Shown here one piece after another: positions 1 to 48,152 of a stretch of DNA of 64,000 nucleotides. Under the pieces are notes generated by a model. It ran no database searches, was not told the DNA's origin, and worked only from the letters and a program-made list of their open reading frames with translations. Position numbers and translations under genes: made by a program. Every line of letters starts with the position of its first letter. Positions within the stretch are counted from its first letter, which is position 1. The stretch covers positions 284,674-348,673 of the forward strand of contig KV908378.1 of assembly GCA_002005505.1 (NCBI GenBank), given 5' to 3'. This stretch comes from Botryococcus braunii. Its lineage: Eukaryota; Chlorophyta; Trebouxiophyceae.

Positions 1-477
1 TAAAGGTTCTGAGTATTTCTCAAAACCCCGGGTGCAACCAGCCTGGAGAGGGGATCGGAGTTGTTTGCTGGACCGTTATTCCCTCCTGCCTGAGGATGCT
101 GTGGAGGCAGGCAGGTCATCCAGCTAGCCGAATGCTACGTAAGGAGGGGCGAGGTGAGTGGGAGAGGAACATTTGAGTGACTATAGCGCTGTGTGCTATG
201 CTTATTTCTGTACTGCATATACCCATGGAATGGCATGGAATGTACAGCACAGCAAGCGCAGCCCCTGCAGTGCGTGGCAGCTGCTATGTGTGCATGACAG
301 GTTGCCAAGCACCTTTCATGCTCACACACATCAGTGCACGCACAAAGTCGCCTTTATTGCTCATAAAAATAACTGCATCCCAAATTCACCTTTCATGCTC
401 ACCCACATAACTGCATGCACGAAGTCGTTGCTTGCGCGAAGACTGAAAGCAGGGGCATGGACGGTGGAGCTGCGCAG
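1..477. other. Probable upstream intron of the PP2C gene
   Basis: No exon could be identified. Short ORFs here are Cys/His-rich low-complexity readings with no family resemblance. A duplicated phrase around caccTTTCATGCTCACacaca occurs at about 310-330 and 390-405, showing a small local duplication of about 80 bp. Confidence 0.4.
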
Positions 478-3950
<3,473 letters not shown>

Positions 3951-6405
3951 AACACTAAATTCATTAGCATAATGCTGACCTCTGGCGTTGTACCGCTTGA
4001 ACAATATTGCAAGGCTGGGAAAGTCAAGTAGGAGTGCCTTCTCTGGGTAGTCAGCTGTAATTTTCAAGTGTAGGGGCTGGTCCTGGCGTGTGTGCGTGGG
4101 CGCGCGCCCGGACGCGCGCGCGCGCGTGTGTGTGTGTGTGTGTGCGCGCGCGCACAGACCATGTAAGCATGCATGAGACTTCGAAATGTCTGCTGCCGCA
4201 GCTAAGATTGCAGTGCAATGCTTTGCGTTTGTCTAGGGCTCTTGCAAGCCTCCTTCAACCCACTCGGGCAACTAGTAATGCCGTATGAACGCCCAGCAGT
4301 GATGTGATCAACACACGCGACAACTCATTGCTGGAGGGCCACCTCGTCACCAAAAACGTGCCAGTGGCCAGCTGGCAGCTGCGTATCCTAGAGTCTTGCA
4401 GCCTACCTTCTGTGGTGCTCACCTTGCAATGGTCCATTCTGCCACGGTAGAGCCAATGACGTGCTTGCCCTGAAGCAGACTTACATTTTACGACCTTCGA
4501 GACCTACATTGTACGACCTGAGGGGGGCCCTTTATGGGAACCGCAGTGAAGAGATCATGAGGGGCCCAACCACAGACCTTCAGCTGTTTCCAATCGCCTT
4601 AACAATTGACAGGTGCACAGCTTTGGCGAAGCATCTGAGTCTGGACTATGATCCCTCCTGCATATGTGAGTGCTCCACCCCTAAAAGTTGGTCGATATAC
4701 TTGGGAAATTAAGGCCTTTCGTCACTGTTGGAGACTGCCACGTTCATCAACAACCATGTCTGCACTTCTCTCTGCGTCAAGAAGCCAGGTCCTGGTCTTT
4801 GCAACAACATCTCTTCGCACTTCTCGTACATAACAAAATCAACCCAGGTTCAGACAAGACAGCTTGACAAAAGCCACTAATTTACTACTGCACGTACTCT
4901 TAGAACAACTGCCACTGATCGCACTCAGACCTTCCAGATGACGCAATAATGTGTACCTGCAGCACTTGGACCACAAGCTCTGTGAAGCAGTAGCGTAAAG
5001 TTGATACAGACACAGAAGGAAAGCAAGATACTCAATAATACTTTCAAACTGACCGGCGTTGCCCTTTGGGATAGTCCACGAGCCAAAGTGCATCATGCCC
5101 ATGTCGTGCCATCCAGCAAGCCTTGCGCCTCTCATTGATGTCTTGTCAAAATGCTGACAGATGTTTAGACTAAGCGAAACCTTCTCTGGGACCACAACAA
5201 TGCGATGGAAACGTTCGGCGTGCTCACAACTAATAGTGTCATAATTTCAATCTGACTCTGGCAGCCCTCTAATTTACAGGTGCATCCTATATACATGGAG
5301 TGGGGACATAAGGCCCCAGCCAAGCTCACCAACACCAAAGTCCCGACTTCGCACGAATTCGCATGGGAAGAAACCCCATCCCAGGCAAGAAACTCCCTCC
5401 CCCGCACTAGTGAGATTGCATCGACAGTCCGCCCAGGCTGTATATGATCTGCAACACTGCCCAGCACCTGCGAATGACCCATGCGGGGCTGCAAGGCATA
5501 CATACACCTTAGACCTACAAACCCAATCCACACCACCCCCCCCCCCCCCTCTCCCTTCAAGACAAACCAGAACACCCCCAAAACCGGGTCCCCCCCCCCC
5601 CCCCCCCCTTCTCTTTGACAAACCAAAACAGGGGGTACATTTCCCCCTCCCACCTCCAACTTTGAAACAGGGACTGTTACTACGGGGCCTATAGATAACG
5701 ACCTGCATGGCATGGATCAAAGGCAGGGGCTGGCAAACCGCTGTCCAGCAGCAGTGACCACTCCCTTCTCCCAAAACCAGCTGGGCAGGCTTTCAAGGTG
5801 ACCCCTGAAGGCCACCCAGACTTTCCAGTTGACCCCTGAAGGCCAGCCCTGTGAGGTTGTCCGGATGGCAAGAAGGGATAGAGTCATTAGACTAGGCAAG
5901 GTTTGAGCGGCTCCTTTTGCACTTGCATGACACTGCCAGAGCTAACAAGGCATGCCTGTTGCTCAGCAAAAGCAGAGACTTGCTCTCGAGGAACGGGCAT
6001 AGGGAGCATAGAACCCCACTGGCTCCAATGTGGGATCGAGAGTTTAAGCCCCTAAACGTCCGCCATCCAGCTTCTGGATGCTCCTCAACGCTGGAGCCTA
6101 TTTGTTGCCAGCAGTTCTAGTAGAACTTCTACAGTGATCATCAACCCGGAGGTCGGGACCCCCTTCTACTATGAGCCAGGATTACTTGGCTATGAAGTCC
6201 ATGTCCGCTCACCCTTCAATCACTAGCGTTAGGAAGGTGGCTTCCTCACCTCTCAAACAGACACGAGAAATTAATGCAAAGTTTGGTAGGCGCCAGCATT
6301 GAAAACCTGCTGCCATGACCCGAACGTCCCTCCGGAATTGCCGACTTGAATGACTAACATCAAGCCTTAACAATGGACTGCAAAATTGGCTGGCCTGGAA
6401 GAGAG
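3951..6405. other. No confident gene; intergenic
   Basis: Contains a CG/GT alternating tract at 4086-4155 (Z-DNA-type), C-runs at about 5535-5549 and 5590-5608, and imperfect duplicated phrases near 5790-5860. A minus-strand ORF at 4839-5195 (118 codons, containing GARLAGWHDMGMMHFGSWT) looks more protein-like than its surroundings but I do not recognise a family and cannot define splice sites. Confidence 0.5.
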
Positions 6406-7276
6406 TTAAGGCCCAGTTAGCTTGTCCAAGTCAAGCTCAGCTGCGAGGACCGGGGCATCTGCTATTTGTGCCCAAGGATTGTTTTCAACTCGGCCGTGCC
6501 GTGCAGCAGAGCTGGCGAAGTACATGACCCGCCCCAGGATATTGCGCATGGGCAGCGCTCCAAAGGACCGGCTGTCAATCACGTCTGATGACTTTAGGTC
6601 CTCATTGTCAGCCAGCACCCAGCAGTGGCCTGGCCAACAGTAGCCCCAAATCATGAAGCCAAACAGTTCAACAGTAACACATCAGCCAGCTGGAGTCTTG
6701 CTCCATCCTCGTGCCCCAATCCTAGAGGTGACAGGCCTGAACTCTAGGAGGCAGGTTAAGCCAACAATGCGAATATGTTGAAAGGCATATGGCATCCTAC
6801 CCAAGGGCCCAAACAACTGATAACCCCAAGGTCAGCAACATCTTACACAGTCAACTTCAAAACACAGATCACGCCCATATCACCAGCCTTTTGTGAATTT
6901 AGCCTTCCTTGAAACGCACCTTGCGGAATAAAAAAAGGTTCGTCTTCTGGGTCATCAGACACCATTTCATCCCCTTCCATGGCAGCTACCCGACGAACCA
7001 TAACATTCTGCATATCTGGTGAATGCAGCGGGGAATTGAATGCAACCACGTCCCCAACAAATACATTTTTTGAAGATGGTCTCGGGAGCAGGCGGAGGAG
7101 CAAATTCTCGCATGCTTCTGGTGCACTGCTGGCACGGGCATTCAGGTTGGGCACCATGGCCGCACCAGTTAGACCCACGACAGTAGTCAATTCCTTCCGA
7201 TAGGCTTCAATTCCTTTTGTTAATGCATTTGGCAGAGATGGGGCACTTGTGGAAAACTCCGAGAAGAACTCTTCCA
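6406..7276 (-). CDS. S26 signal-peptidase-like protein, plant organellar type, catalytic residues absent
   Basis: Two exons on the minus strand, 7276-6920 and 6629-6406, joined by a GT-AG intron with a GGC codon split across it; TAA at 6406-6408. Order: a helical lead (EEFFSEFSTSAPSLPNALTKG), box I-like LTGAAMVPNL, the VFVGDVVAFNSP block, box II-like MVRRVAAMEGDEMV, then box III GHCWVLADNEDL...DSRSFG and a hydrophilic tail. Active S26 enzymes have Ser in box I (GxSMxPT) and Lys in box II (VKRV); here Ala and Arg stand there. It resembles the plant At1g06200/At1g29960 group. Exon 7276 opens with TG after an AG acceptor, so the start lies upstream; an ATG exon 7570-7538 with a GTAAGC donor is a candidate but its phase does not join directly. 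The gene diverges from the BRCT gene at 8308. Confidence 0.82.
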
Positions 7277-8307
7277 CTGCAAAGGATAGACGCGCCTGTC
7301 CACAGGCAGGCGGTCAGGAACAACATCATCAAATAGTCCACAGAACACTTGAGCCCCCAGCCCATATGCGTGAAACCCTCTTTCAGCACTTGATTGAAAT
7401 CAGTATTTCTTTGAAAACTACACAGCTGGACAGTTGGGGTGCTGACTTCCTTACGTCGGTAAACGTGGTAGGCACTACAGGTGGGGACCCTACAGATAAC
7501 ATCCTGAAAAGAAACCCCACACGCGAAGTGAGCTTACCAAAGTGTATCTCAAACGATAGGCTTTCGCCATTGATCTGTGAACGTCTCGCAAGTGCAGAAA
7601 AACTCCACTACTCGAAATTCGAAAATATGCAAAACAGGGGTAGGGGCTGGCAGTCCTTTGCAGATGATGCACAAGCCAGAACTAAAGAAGCCAGGAAACT
7701 CTTCGTACTACAAGATCGTAGAATTTCCGTTCACCTAGGTTGCTTGGTTTTTCAGAGCAATCTGAAGCTGAAGTTCTTTCGTCTTACCAGACACACGTGT
7801 CCACGTCAAACCGTATCGTGCATGTGCGTTCTCGTATTTGTCCATGAGGGTCCCACGTGTCATTCAAACCGGCCAGGTGCCGACCTCGACTTCGACTCAA
7901 AATGCCCTTCGACAGCTATGCAATATTCTATCCAGATTAAGAGGTAAAGCTGATACGTGCATAGTTTTTATGTCTTTGTATGTTGACTAGTGTATGAAAG
8001 AGGAGGGGCTGCGCTATTCAAGGTCAGCGTGGACATGGCTCAGTTATTCTGCCGTCCATGCAAAGTTTTGTAAACTTCTGTGCCTAGCATAATTAGATAT
8101 GACATATTCAGGGTTGATGGCCTGGTGGTGTGTGTTTGGGGCGCGTACTTTTAGACTTTGTCATGTCTTTATTAACTTCACGAGAAGATGCTGCACTTTT
8201 TAACCGGTGCATGAATTTTAAGAGTGTCATGGCGCACGGATTTACTATCCAGTGTGTTAAACATCTTCATTTGTTGCTTCAGCAATGATCACCGTCCGTA
8301 GATAGTC
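7277..8307. other. Divergent upstream region between S26-like and BRCT genes
   Basis: Should hold the first exon(s) of the minus-strand S26-like gene and both promoters. The only start-like candidate is ATG at 7570 (minus) followed by 11 codons and a GTAAGC donor at 7537. No TATA-like element could be assigned with confidence. Confidence 0.4.
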
Positions 8308-24656
<16,349 letters not shown>

Positions 24657-26715
24657 GGAGGGCACATGGGGTTCATGTGAGGAGAGGCGCAGTTTTCTGT
24701 GTCGCCACAAGTCATCACTCCAAATGGAGATATCCCACACAATGCCTGCCAGAACAAATGTGAGGGGTTTTTGGGATTCCCCTTAACAAGATTCCACAGC
24801 GCCCGCCACACCTAACTTGGCAGACCTGTCCTGCCAGACTTGATTTTTGGCAGACCAAATCTGACAGATTAGGCGATCACCTCTTTTGAATCTACCACAG
24901 TACCTGCGACACGAGGTAGGTGTCCCATTCATTCATCATTCATTCACAGTACTGCCACGACTTACTGGGGCCTCCAAACCCTGGCAAGCCTGGTTCAGTA
25001 ATCCTTTTTCATTATCGCTGCTTGCCTTGAAGGTTTTGTTCTCCCAGGCCATATGGCTCTACACGTCAGCATCAAGGCTCTTGCCTTTACAGGCTCCAAC
25101 AGAGCCGTTAGGAGTGCTGTTCGTGGACCTTCTCCTCACCAAAACGGTGCGGCTGGGAGGTCTATGGAAGGGATGGGGAGAAACTGCGGGGCACGTTGCT
25201 CCTTACACAGCCCCTACTCAAAAGCTGAGCGCCAAGAATGGAGGGGTGCGAAGGATAATTTGTTTGTCGAAGAATGATGCCTGTGAAAGTCCGTTCTGAA
25301 AAGCCAATCAGTCATGTTACCAATACCAAATGGATGGAGACAAAGCTCATTATGTAAGCAACCTGGCAGCATGTTTCATCTGGCCGCGTTCAAGAGTCCT
25401 GGCAATTTTGGCCTGTTTTCTGTCTTTCTGCGCGAATTGCAGATTCAGGCAGTTGTGGACAGAAGAGGCTATTGGTTTTGTTTTAGGTCACCGTGCTCAC
25501 CAGCAGAGCGCAACTGCTTTCACCGTTGTCACTGGATTACAGATATAAGAATAAAGGGGCAGGGTGTAGATGCCTTATTATCTACAGTGTTTTATGTGTA
25601 GCATGAGCATCTGTTTTCAGGATGGAAATCTGTGTGAAAATGTTGTGTGCGATCATCAAATCCCAAGTGGAAAGTCATGGCAGTAGAATTATCAGTACGT
25701 GCACTATATTCAGGTCCGCGTGATTGGACATATGTCATTTATTTCAACCAGCGGAAGTAGTGCTTTTTTCTAGTTACAATCGTGGATGAAAAGAGACCGG
25801 CTGGAGCAAGATGTAATGTCTTCTGCTTTCCTTTATCTACCAGCAGCGCTGCTGCTGCTGCTGCTTCTTCCTCTTCTTCTTCCTTTGGTTTCTCCTTGAG
25901 AAGCCACTGCCTTCCTCATGCCGCATAAAAGATGCCATTCAAAATTCAGCTTACATCCTGAAATAGGGGTTTTCCACCTCTGCCATGGAGGACTTTCGAG
26001 GAATTCGCCCAACTTATTCGTGAGGCGATACCACGAAAACCGCTGCCCTTGACTATAACAGAATTTGAAGCATATCCTTACTGCGAACCATGTATCCAAT
26101 ATGCTGGTCCGCAAATGCCCAGCTTGGCTTTTGCGTGGGCCGTTGCATTTGTGCGCAGGTGGGGGAAGTTCTGCAGCATGCAGTGTTGGAAGCCCCCTTA
26201 CGATATGAATCTTGATCCATGGTTCCTAGTCTAACCATGGAGGCCACGAGGCTTAAGTTCGACTGCCATCCAGCCCCCTTTCCCCCCCCCCCCCCCTTCC
26301 CCGGGCCGCCCAAAACAGGGTTGGACATGGATGCTTGCTATTCATGTGTTAGTGACTGTTACTGTAGTGGATGTGGAGCGACCCAAAACTCTAAAGCCCC
26401 CATGGGTCAGCTTGTCTACATGTGTCAATGAGACCGTTTCATCGTTATTTTGCCGTTGTTCAAAGGGGGCCATAATGCATTTGTAGAACCGCCTCATATT
26501 CGTTGGTAGTGGGCAAAACGGACCCTGATTTGAGCGACAAACGTTGTACCACTTGTAGACGACCAGTTGGTAGTAGCAGGATCTGTGTACACCCGACATC
26601 ATGTGCCATGTCAACGGAATCCGAATTTGGCCCAAATGACCCAAATGATTTCTTTGATTACATTAGAGGAAGTCAAACCCCCCGCACCATCCCCAAGCAA
26701 ATCCATCCCCCAACC
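24657..26715. other. No gene recognised; 3' flank of BRCT gene
   Basis: Short ORFs only, none with a recognisable family. Notable sequence: a GCTGCTGCT/CTTCTTCTT imperfect triplet run at about 25848-25890 and a C-run at about 26283-26296. Confidence 0.5.
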
Positions 26716-29180
26716 CTAAACTTGCACATCAACCCCCCCATAAGGGAGACACGCAGCCAGCTGCCGCCCCACGGCCCGAGCAATCGTGAAGCTCACCCAC
26801 CGGTGCATAGAGAACCACACGAGGTCCTCATGCGCTACTAAAGCCTGATTAACAAGGCCTTGGAGCCGCTTTAAGAACTCCTCCGCCGCCGTATCGAAAC
26901 CCCCAAACGTCTCGAAGGCGAAGGGTCGCAAAACCATGCGTGGCGGCTGCCTGAGCAAGACCTCCCTTTAGGAGGCCAACTTGCCAGCCGCGGCCCGTGC
27001 CGCCGTCCCACTAGGCACAAAATCCCCCCCACCGGTCCAATAAGAGGCAGCGAGTGGAGAGGTCCCCACAACATCGACATAAAGGTCCCTACCCCCATCC
27101 CAATCAGCAAACATTAAGTCCGGCCGACGCGCCTCAAACCCCAGAACCCGAACCGGGAGGGGGGGTTCCCGGGTGACCATCGCCTCAACCTCCTTTCCTA
27201 TCCGAAACAACGCGTCCCACACCGCATTATGGCGAAAAGTAAACGCCACCCCACGCCCCACCCGACACTGAACGGCGTGGTCACACCATCGATCCATGTC
27301 CTGACCACACCGGGGACACGGGGCCCCAATGGGGAACATGGGTATCATCAGCTGGTACAGGAGTCGACACCGGAATTCGATGTTCGACATGACTTGGCCC
27401 ATGCGCTTGACTGGGAGCGCTAAAAGCCAACCATGAGCATGAGGCCGGGCCGCGGACTCAATTACTTGGACGAAACGTTCCCTAGCGGGTAACGCAAGAA
27501 GAGCGTGCCGGCGTTTGATGGCTAGAAGCTCACTCAACTTGCGCTGGACGTCAGTATCAAGAAACGCATCGTCCAAAAGCTCCCAGTCGAATTCCGGGCA
27601 AAAACCCATGAAGGACAAACGGGCCTCCTCAACGGCCCTAGACACAGGCACCTCCCAACCAGCTAAAACCTCCTCCTCAACCCGATGGGTCTGCAGGACG
27701 GAAGTTAAAAAGGCCACGGGCAAGATGTCTTCAGCCCGAACAATCCCCAACCCACCGGCAGAAAGAGGCAACGCAGCTATCTCCGCCTGCAAAGACCCGA
27801 AACCAGGTCCCTCCGCCACTACAATTCTCCTAAGGGAGAAATGTAGGGCGTCGTCGAATACTGCTACCCCTGCCACAAGCGCATGGGGAGGAGAACAGCG
27901 CAGGACGTGAACCATCCTACAAAGGGCCCATACAAGCTCGGAGCAACAGGAGCTCCACCTGAGGGTCATCTAAGATCGCCAGCCTACTCATAAGTTATGA
28001 GTCATAACTCGACCGACCTCTTTGGCCTTATCCCCAACAAAAGCTGAAACAACCGCCCTTGATGCACACAGGGGATCCCCTAAAAGACAAACCCCCAGCT
28101 CACGGCTTTGTCGAATCTCTGCGGGGAAGCCCACCTCCCGGCGAGGATCAAAAGTCGGCCACCACAACAGAGATTTGCTCAAATTGAGCACAATCGCCCA
28201 TTGCGGACCTTCAACCATAACCTGGCCCAGTTATGCGCGCAAGGTATTCGTATCCCCGATGACATTGCCATCATCTAAACACCATCCCTGCAATACATCC
28301 GGAAACCGCTCCGCCCCAGCGTGAGAAGGAAAAGGTGAATCGCCAAAGCGAAAAGGAGTGGGGCCAGTGGGTCCCCTTGGTGGACACCCCGTGTCGCGGA
28401 CACACTGTGATGCCCCACAAAGAGGTGAGCCTCCCCCCATAACAGCACAAAACGTACGGCAGCAACGCGGGACACAAAGCCCTTATTTGCGCAAGAAACT
28501 TGGCCCGGGCCCGGGAGACGAAATTGAAAGCGTTGTGGAAATCGAGTTGAAGCAAGGATAAGGACCGATTGTCCTTCCCCGCCTCAACCACCCGGTTAAA
28601 CGCGCAGACAAGGGGTTCCCCACCACCCCGGACCCCAACCCCAACTTGCAGAGGTCGCAAATAAGGGCCCGCTACAGGCAGAGCTGCCCGAACCGCGACC
28701 TTGGACGCCAAGCGCCTAAAGACGCTCCCCACCGCAATAGGCCGATACCCCCCTTGTGGCTTAAGGATGGGAGTGCCAGGACCCCCGACCCAAAAGGGCC
28801 GGATACCAACCGGCATCGCTCCTCTGAAAACCGCATTAAGGAGGGACGTGAGACCATCAAGTACTAGGGAGCCCACCCCATGGGCAGGGGGCCCTAAAAC
28901 ATCAAGAAGGTGCCGAACCCGAAGACCATCCCGCCCGCAAGCCGGCCCCACCTTGAAAGAGCGTAAAACCCCCCAGGACATCCCCCTTCGAGCAAAACAA
29001 AGGGGGCGAGGTAGGATCCTCCTCGACGAGAACATCCAAGGGGTCCCTTGGCGGGAATAATTAGGCCTGGACCTGAGCCCCTGGACCTGGCCTGGACCTG
29101 AGCGGCAATGGTAGCCGAGAATGATTTGGGTCCCAGATTCTGGGAAGCGAGGATGTCGCATGATGCGAGTCGCATCCGCG
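26716..29180 (-). mobile_element. Decayed non-LTR retrotransposon, restriction-like-endonuclease type
   Basis: Minus-strand reverse transcriptase remains. In order: DGLRVRHLLDV, a GGYRPIAVGSVFRRLASKVA block, LLQLDFHNAFNFVSR, GVHQGDPLAPLLFALA (second frame, about 28380-28440), CLDDGNVIGDT as the YxDD site (third frame, about 28268-28300), then a long C-terminal part (27969-26968) with a CX2CX9HX4C finger (CPRCGQDMDRWCDHAVQC) followed by RRPDLMF plus D about 14 residues on. That CCHC plus PD...D order is the signature of R2-like restriction-like endonuclease elements. An in-frame TAA near 26968-26970 interrupts a continuing C-terminal region (to 26716). Frame changes near 28390, 28300 and 28000 make it non-functional. 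No poly-A tail or TSD was found. Confidence 0.83.
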
Positions 29181-29389
29181 ATGCCGCGTCACTGATGCGG
29201 CCGCGTGAATCACCGCAGCGGGACGTACGCCTGTACTAGAAGAGCATCCCACTGTCCGCAGCCGGCACGCACAGTAGTTGAGCAAGCAAGCTGAAAAGGC
29301 TGGAGACGTAATTTCTTTCAGCTCACAAGAGAGTGGGACCGTGCTGCCTCTCATTGTCCTTCAGAAACGGAGCCATCGTGGCAGCGGCG

Positions 29390-41340
<11,951 letters not shown>

Positions 41341-42346
41341 ACTCCTCGGTGCTTCCCCTGAACCTCAGACCACGCTTGGGCCTCGCTTACCGTCCTCATG
41401 TCTCATTTACATGCCCGGTGCATGAAAGGAGCCAACAATGCTGTTTTCTTCTAGCAAGAAGGTTCACATGGCGATTTTGGGACTGCCGTTCCACTTGCAC
41501 ACGGCTGTAGCTCTGAAGGAGCCGTCCTTTGTGCTGGCAAGGAGGCCGCCTGGCGTTTCAACCAGCTCCCAAGTTGACTCATTGTATGAGACAAATTTCC
41601 AAGAGGATATGACAAGCTTTCAGAAGCCGTTTGAAATGGGGGGAAAATATAACAAAGGGGGGACAATTAGGACTAGTTTGTGCAGATGCTCTCTCTGTTA
41701 GCCAGGGGGATCGAAGCGAAAGAAAAAGTAGCAATCGTGACTCATCTTCGCCCACAGCTACCAACCGCCGCCCGCCACACATGCAGACCGGGAGTGGCAA
41801 TGACTGTGCCCCCCTTGCTGGAGTGTCAGTAGCCGCCAGTAACCTGCCAGGCATTTCCTTTCAAATATTTTTTTTGGGGGGGGGGGGGGGGTGCATCTGG
41901 AAGCCCGGGACTTGTTGAAGCTGCTCCTAGGGCTATACTCATTGCAAAAGGACGATGTAGAGGGAGGTTTTAGTCTGCGACGCCATAATTTCTGTCGTAC
42001 TGTTGCTGCTGCAGCTGGCCGCCAGCTAGATGCTCGGCGGGTGTGACAATCTTTAAACATGAACTTTGGGTGTTAGGGGCTCCTTCTAGCCCCCGCTAGT
42101 TACTGCTTTGTTTCCATCAACTTGGTACAGTAAAGGATTCCGTCTGTCCGACCACCCACAAATGTAGATGGATAACATGGAGAAGCTGCTTGCGAGAACG
42201 CAGCATGCACAGCAGTTGGTTGCCCCGAGTCGTTTTACGTTAACTTAGGTGATCATCAATTTGCACCGCCATGCAAACGAAAGTATGTCAACTCGTGCTC
42301 GTTCGCGAGTGTGCATTTGTGTATCTGCACACGCGTGCGCGCATGC

Positions 42347-42350
<4 letters not shown>

Positions 42351-42436
<86 letters not shown>
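42351..42436. repeat. (GT)n array
   Basis: About 42 GT units preceded by CG/CA alternation. Confidence 0.96.
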
Positions 42437-43969
42437 CTGTGTCTGTGTGCACGCGCGTGCGCTTGCGCGTATGATGAGAGAGAGTGTGTGTGTTTGGTAG
42501 TCTGTGTGTGTGCTTTGAATGTATGTGCGCGTCATACATTCTCTAGAGAACCGTCAATGCAAGCAGATTGTCATGCTTCCACTTGCCGCCTCCCCCGGGG
42601 GGGGGGGGGGTGGGTGGGATTGGTATGAGGTTTCTCACGACGATACAGTCAAGGTTTCATAGAAGACACACCCTGGACTCAGACGTGGAGCTTCAGGAGC
42701 GGAAAATAGCCTCGTAGGTTGGGGGGGGGGGGGGGGATGGGGCCACCGTATTTGGGGACCTCTACACGAATGAAATTACAAAGGGGCCCCCTGGCGAGTG
42801 GTTCAGCCCCTGCAGACAGCTCTGCCACAAGTGAACCACCAGAGACACGTTTCTCAACGTTAGCCCGTGTCATCCACGACTTCAACTTGACGATTGAATC
42901 TCCGATTTCAATTGAACACTGCAACTTTGGAGACTCGGGGTGACTGCTCAGGCTGAAAGCCCAGGGTAGCACTGTTGAAGGGCGTATGAGAAGGAGCCAC
43001 TCATGTGCAAATCCAACAGAGTCTGTCCCATGACCTGGGGAGACTGACAGGACATGCCAAACAGCATGGAGTGTGGAACGCAACATTTTGCCAAGCCTCT
43101 TCCTCGTGGAAGGTTATCCTTAGAAATCAAAGCACTCAAGGTGAATCACAATGCATATCTTCGTTCACGACAGTTAGGTACACCGTGTGAGTCCCAACGC
43201 TACAAACAAAACCCCCTTTGCTGCTATGCGCGCTCTCTCTGTTGGTGTGGGTACCACCAGGCAGACCCAGGCATGGTAACATAACGTGACAAACGCCAGG
43301 CCCCTTGCACACAAGCGGACATGGCAGAATTCAAAATCATAGAGCCTAGACGTCCCATTAATTCCTAGTACTTACGAGAAACCTGCAGCAATCAAATTTA
43401 ACACTTTACGGTTTGGAAAAGGTGAGCTTCAGAGCACAAGCTGGTCGTGTCTGCAAAATAAAATGCAGACAGGCAGGAACACGACCAATACACACGGGAT
43501 GCCCCATCAAGATAAAGCATATCCAGGCAAATAATACGTCCCTTTTACAACAAGTTGGCCCACCCCGATAAAGTCAAATGCAAGGACCGTTGCACCCCGA
43601 AAAGGCATGCCAGGATATATGCGTAGCTAGACTGAGCACAGTCTTCCTTTCTACTCCTGATTCCATCCGTTCCGAAAGAGACCCACCTGGAGACATGCTG
43701 ACACGTGCAGCACACGTGCTTGCATTTCTTGGCTCTATGCTGTCACCAATGATGTTTCAGGCGTGGGTGCCACAATAAGGATATGGCGGCTACACCTCCA
43801 CAGGAGACAAACGCGTACCATGCACACGGATGGAAAAGGCTTCCGCATGCCAGGTGCAGAGCGAAAGCAATGCACATCAGGCCTCCATTATATGTCTGGG
43901 ATACTGTTCCAAAGACACTGTCCCAGCATACGGCAGAGGGCTGCCACCTGAACGGCATGTCTGCTGCAT

Positions 43970-44095
<126 letters not shown>

Positions 44096-45869
44096 TACAC
44101 ATGCAGGCACGCCCAACCGCACCACAGGACGCACACACGCATTCGCACACACCTCCATTATTTCGGTGCAGATGTATTATATAATGCAGGAAGCACACAG
44201 CGCGCAAAGTCAGTGTGATTCTTCAACTGCCAGCACACCTGTCCCCCCCCCTTCCCCCAGCCCTGATGGCATGGGGCGGGAAACCAGGCCAGGGCCAAGG
44301 CACCTCCCTGTTTTTGGTACACTCAAAACAGTGGTACAGACAGTTCACACCTGCTTCGGCTCGACCAGCCCCTGAGCCTGAACAGATTCCAGAAATTCTA
44401 TTTCAAAAAATTAAGTCGCTGTGGCTATATGTGCCGGCAAGTCACGAAATACTAGAGACAGGACTCCTCACGCCAACCCTAGGCCACCTGCCGCAGATCA
44501 CGAGCACTCCTCAACATCCTCTACATCATTGCGATCAAGAATTACCACTGATCTTACTGTATAAAGCCAGAAATGGAGGGGTTGCCTCCCCAACCAGGAC
44601 GGGATGGTCAAAAGCAAGACTGTCCTCTATCAGTCTACAATCTGAGGCTTAGCATGGTTGCCTCCCAAAAAGTAAAACGAGTCACAGATCAAGTTTCGCA
44701 GGATTCCAGGTTTGATTAGTACGCGGGGATTTCCCTCATCCACTTCTCATCAGTGTGACATCAGCAGCAGGATGTACAGTGTCACAGGGTCCTGTACCGG
44801 TTCTACCTTCGATATCAACTGGTCGGGCAAACCAAAAAAACAATGGTTGGCCAAGCTCCGACGGCCGCAAATTTGCGGTGACATGAGGCGGCAAGGATGC
44901 GAGTTGACCAGCTCAGCAAGACATGGCGTCACGAGTTACACGAGACATGGCCATAAGCTTCATACAACGTAACATACCGCCACATCCTGGACGGAGTTCC
45001 TAGGTAGATCATGAGTCAATACAACCGCCAAGCGCGTTCATGCACAGCAGGCATCGTCATGTTTATAATTAAGCCTGCCGGGCCAGAGGCAAGCTTCATT
45101 ATCCTCCCAGCCCTAGAGAACTTGGGACAATGTGGAACATATGGCATTGCCCTCATGAATCTGTACTGATCAGCCCCCGCATATGATCTCGGAATCATGC
45201 ACTTCACCGCAACACTTCAAAGTGGACAACGACGAGCTGCACATGATGCAATTAACTGGCAAGGGGGAACTCTATAGCCCACCCCAAACAGCAGGGCTTT
45301 CCCACCTAGCAAAGCCCGCAATCAGAAAATCAAATTCAACCAATCTCATAGGGCAAACTTTCAAAATCTCAAACCTTTCCGAGCTGGCACGTGTAGGTCG
45401 GCCCCTACTGCCTGCTCTGAACCCACAAGCTGGCAGAGTCCAAGCATGTGAAAGCAGCAGCCCCTGGCAAAGGGGCCTCGAGCCTCAACTGCATCTACAA
45501 CTTGGCTTCTGGAGGCCCGGCTCTGAGGATTACAAAAGGGGGAACGGGAATCTATACTCATATCCATCATCTCTTGCCCAAGCTCTGCAGCCCAGCAAAT
45601 GCATGAGCGAAGCAAGCACCGTCTGTGGTGCAGGACGCAGGCGCCCTGGCACATGCATGGGGAAGGAATCACAAGGACTGGCTCGAGGCAAAACAGGCTC
45701 TGTGCCTGGAAACGGTGGTCCAGAGGTGTGTCACATGACTGGATGACTAATTACCCGCCAGATATGACACCGCAGACACCCATGTCTCAAACTACAAACG
45801 CTCCTCCTCTCACACCCAAGGTAGGCGGACAGCTAGGTGAGGGCCCAAGGGCCGCAAGGGAGGGAGGTG

Positions 45870-48152
<2,283 letters not shown>

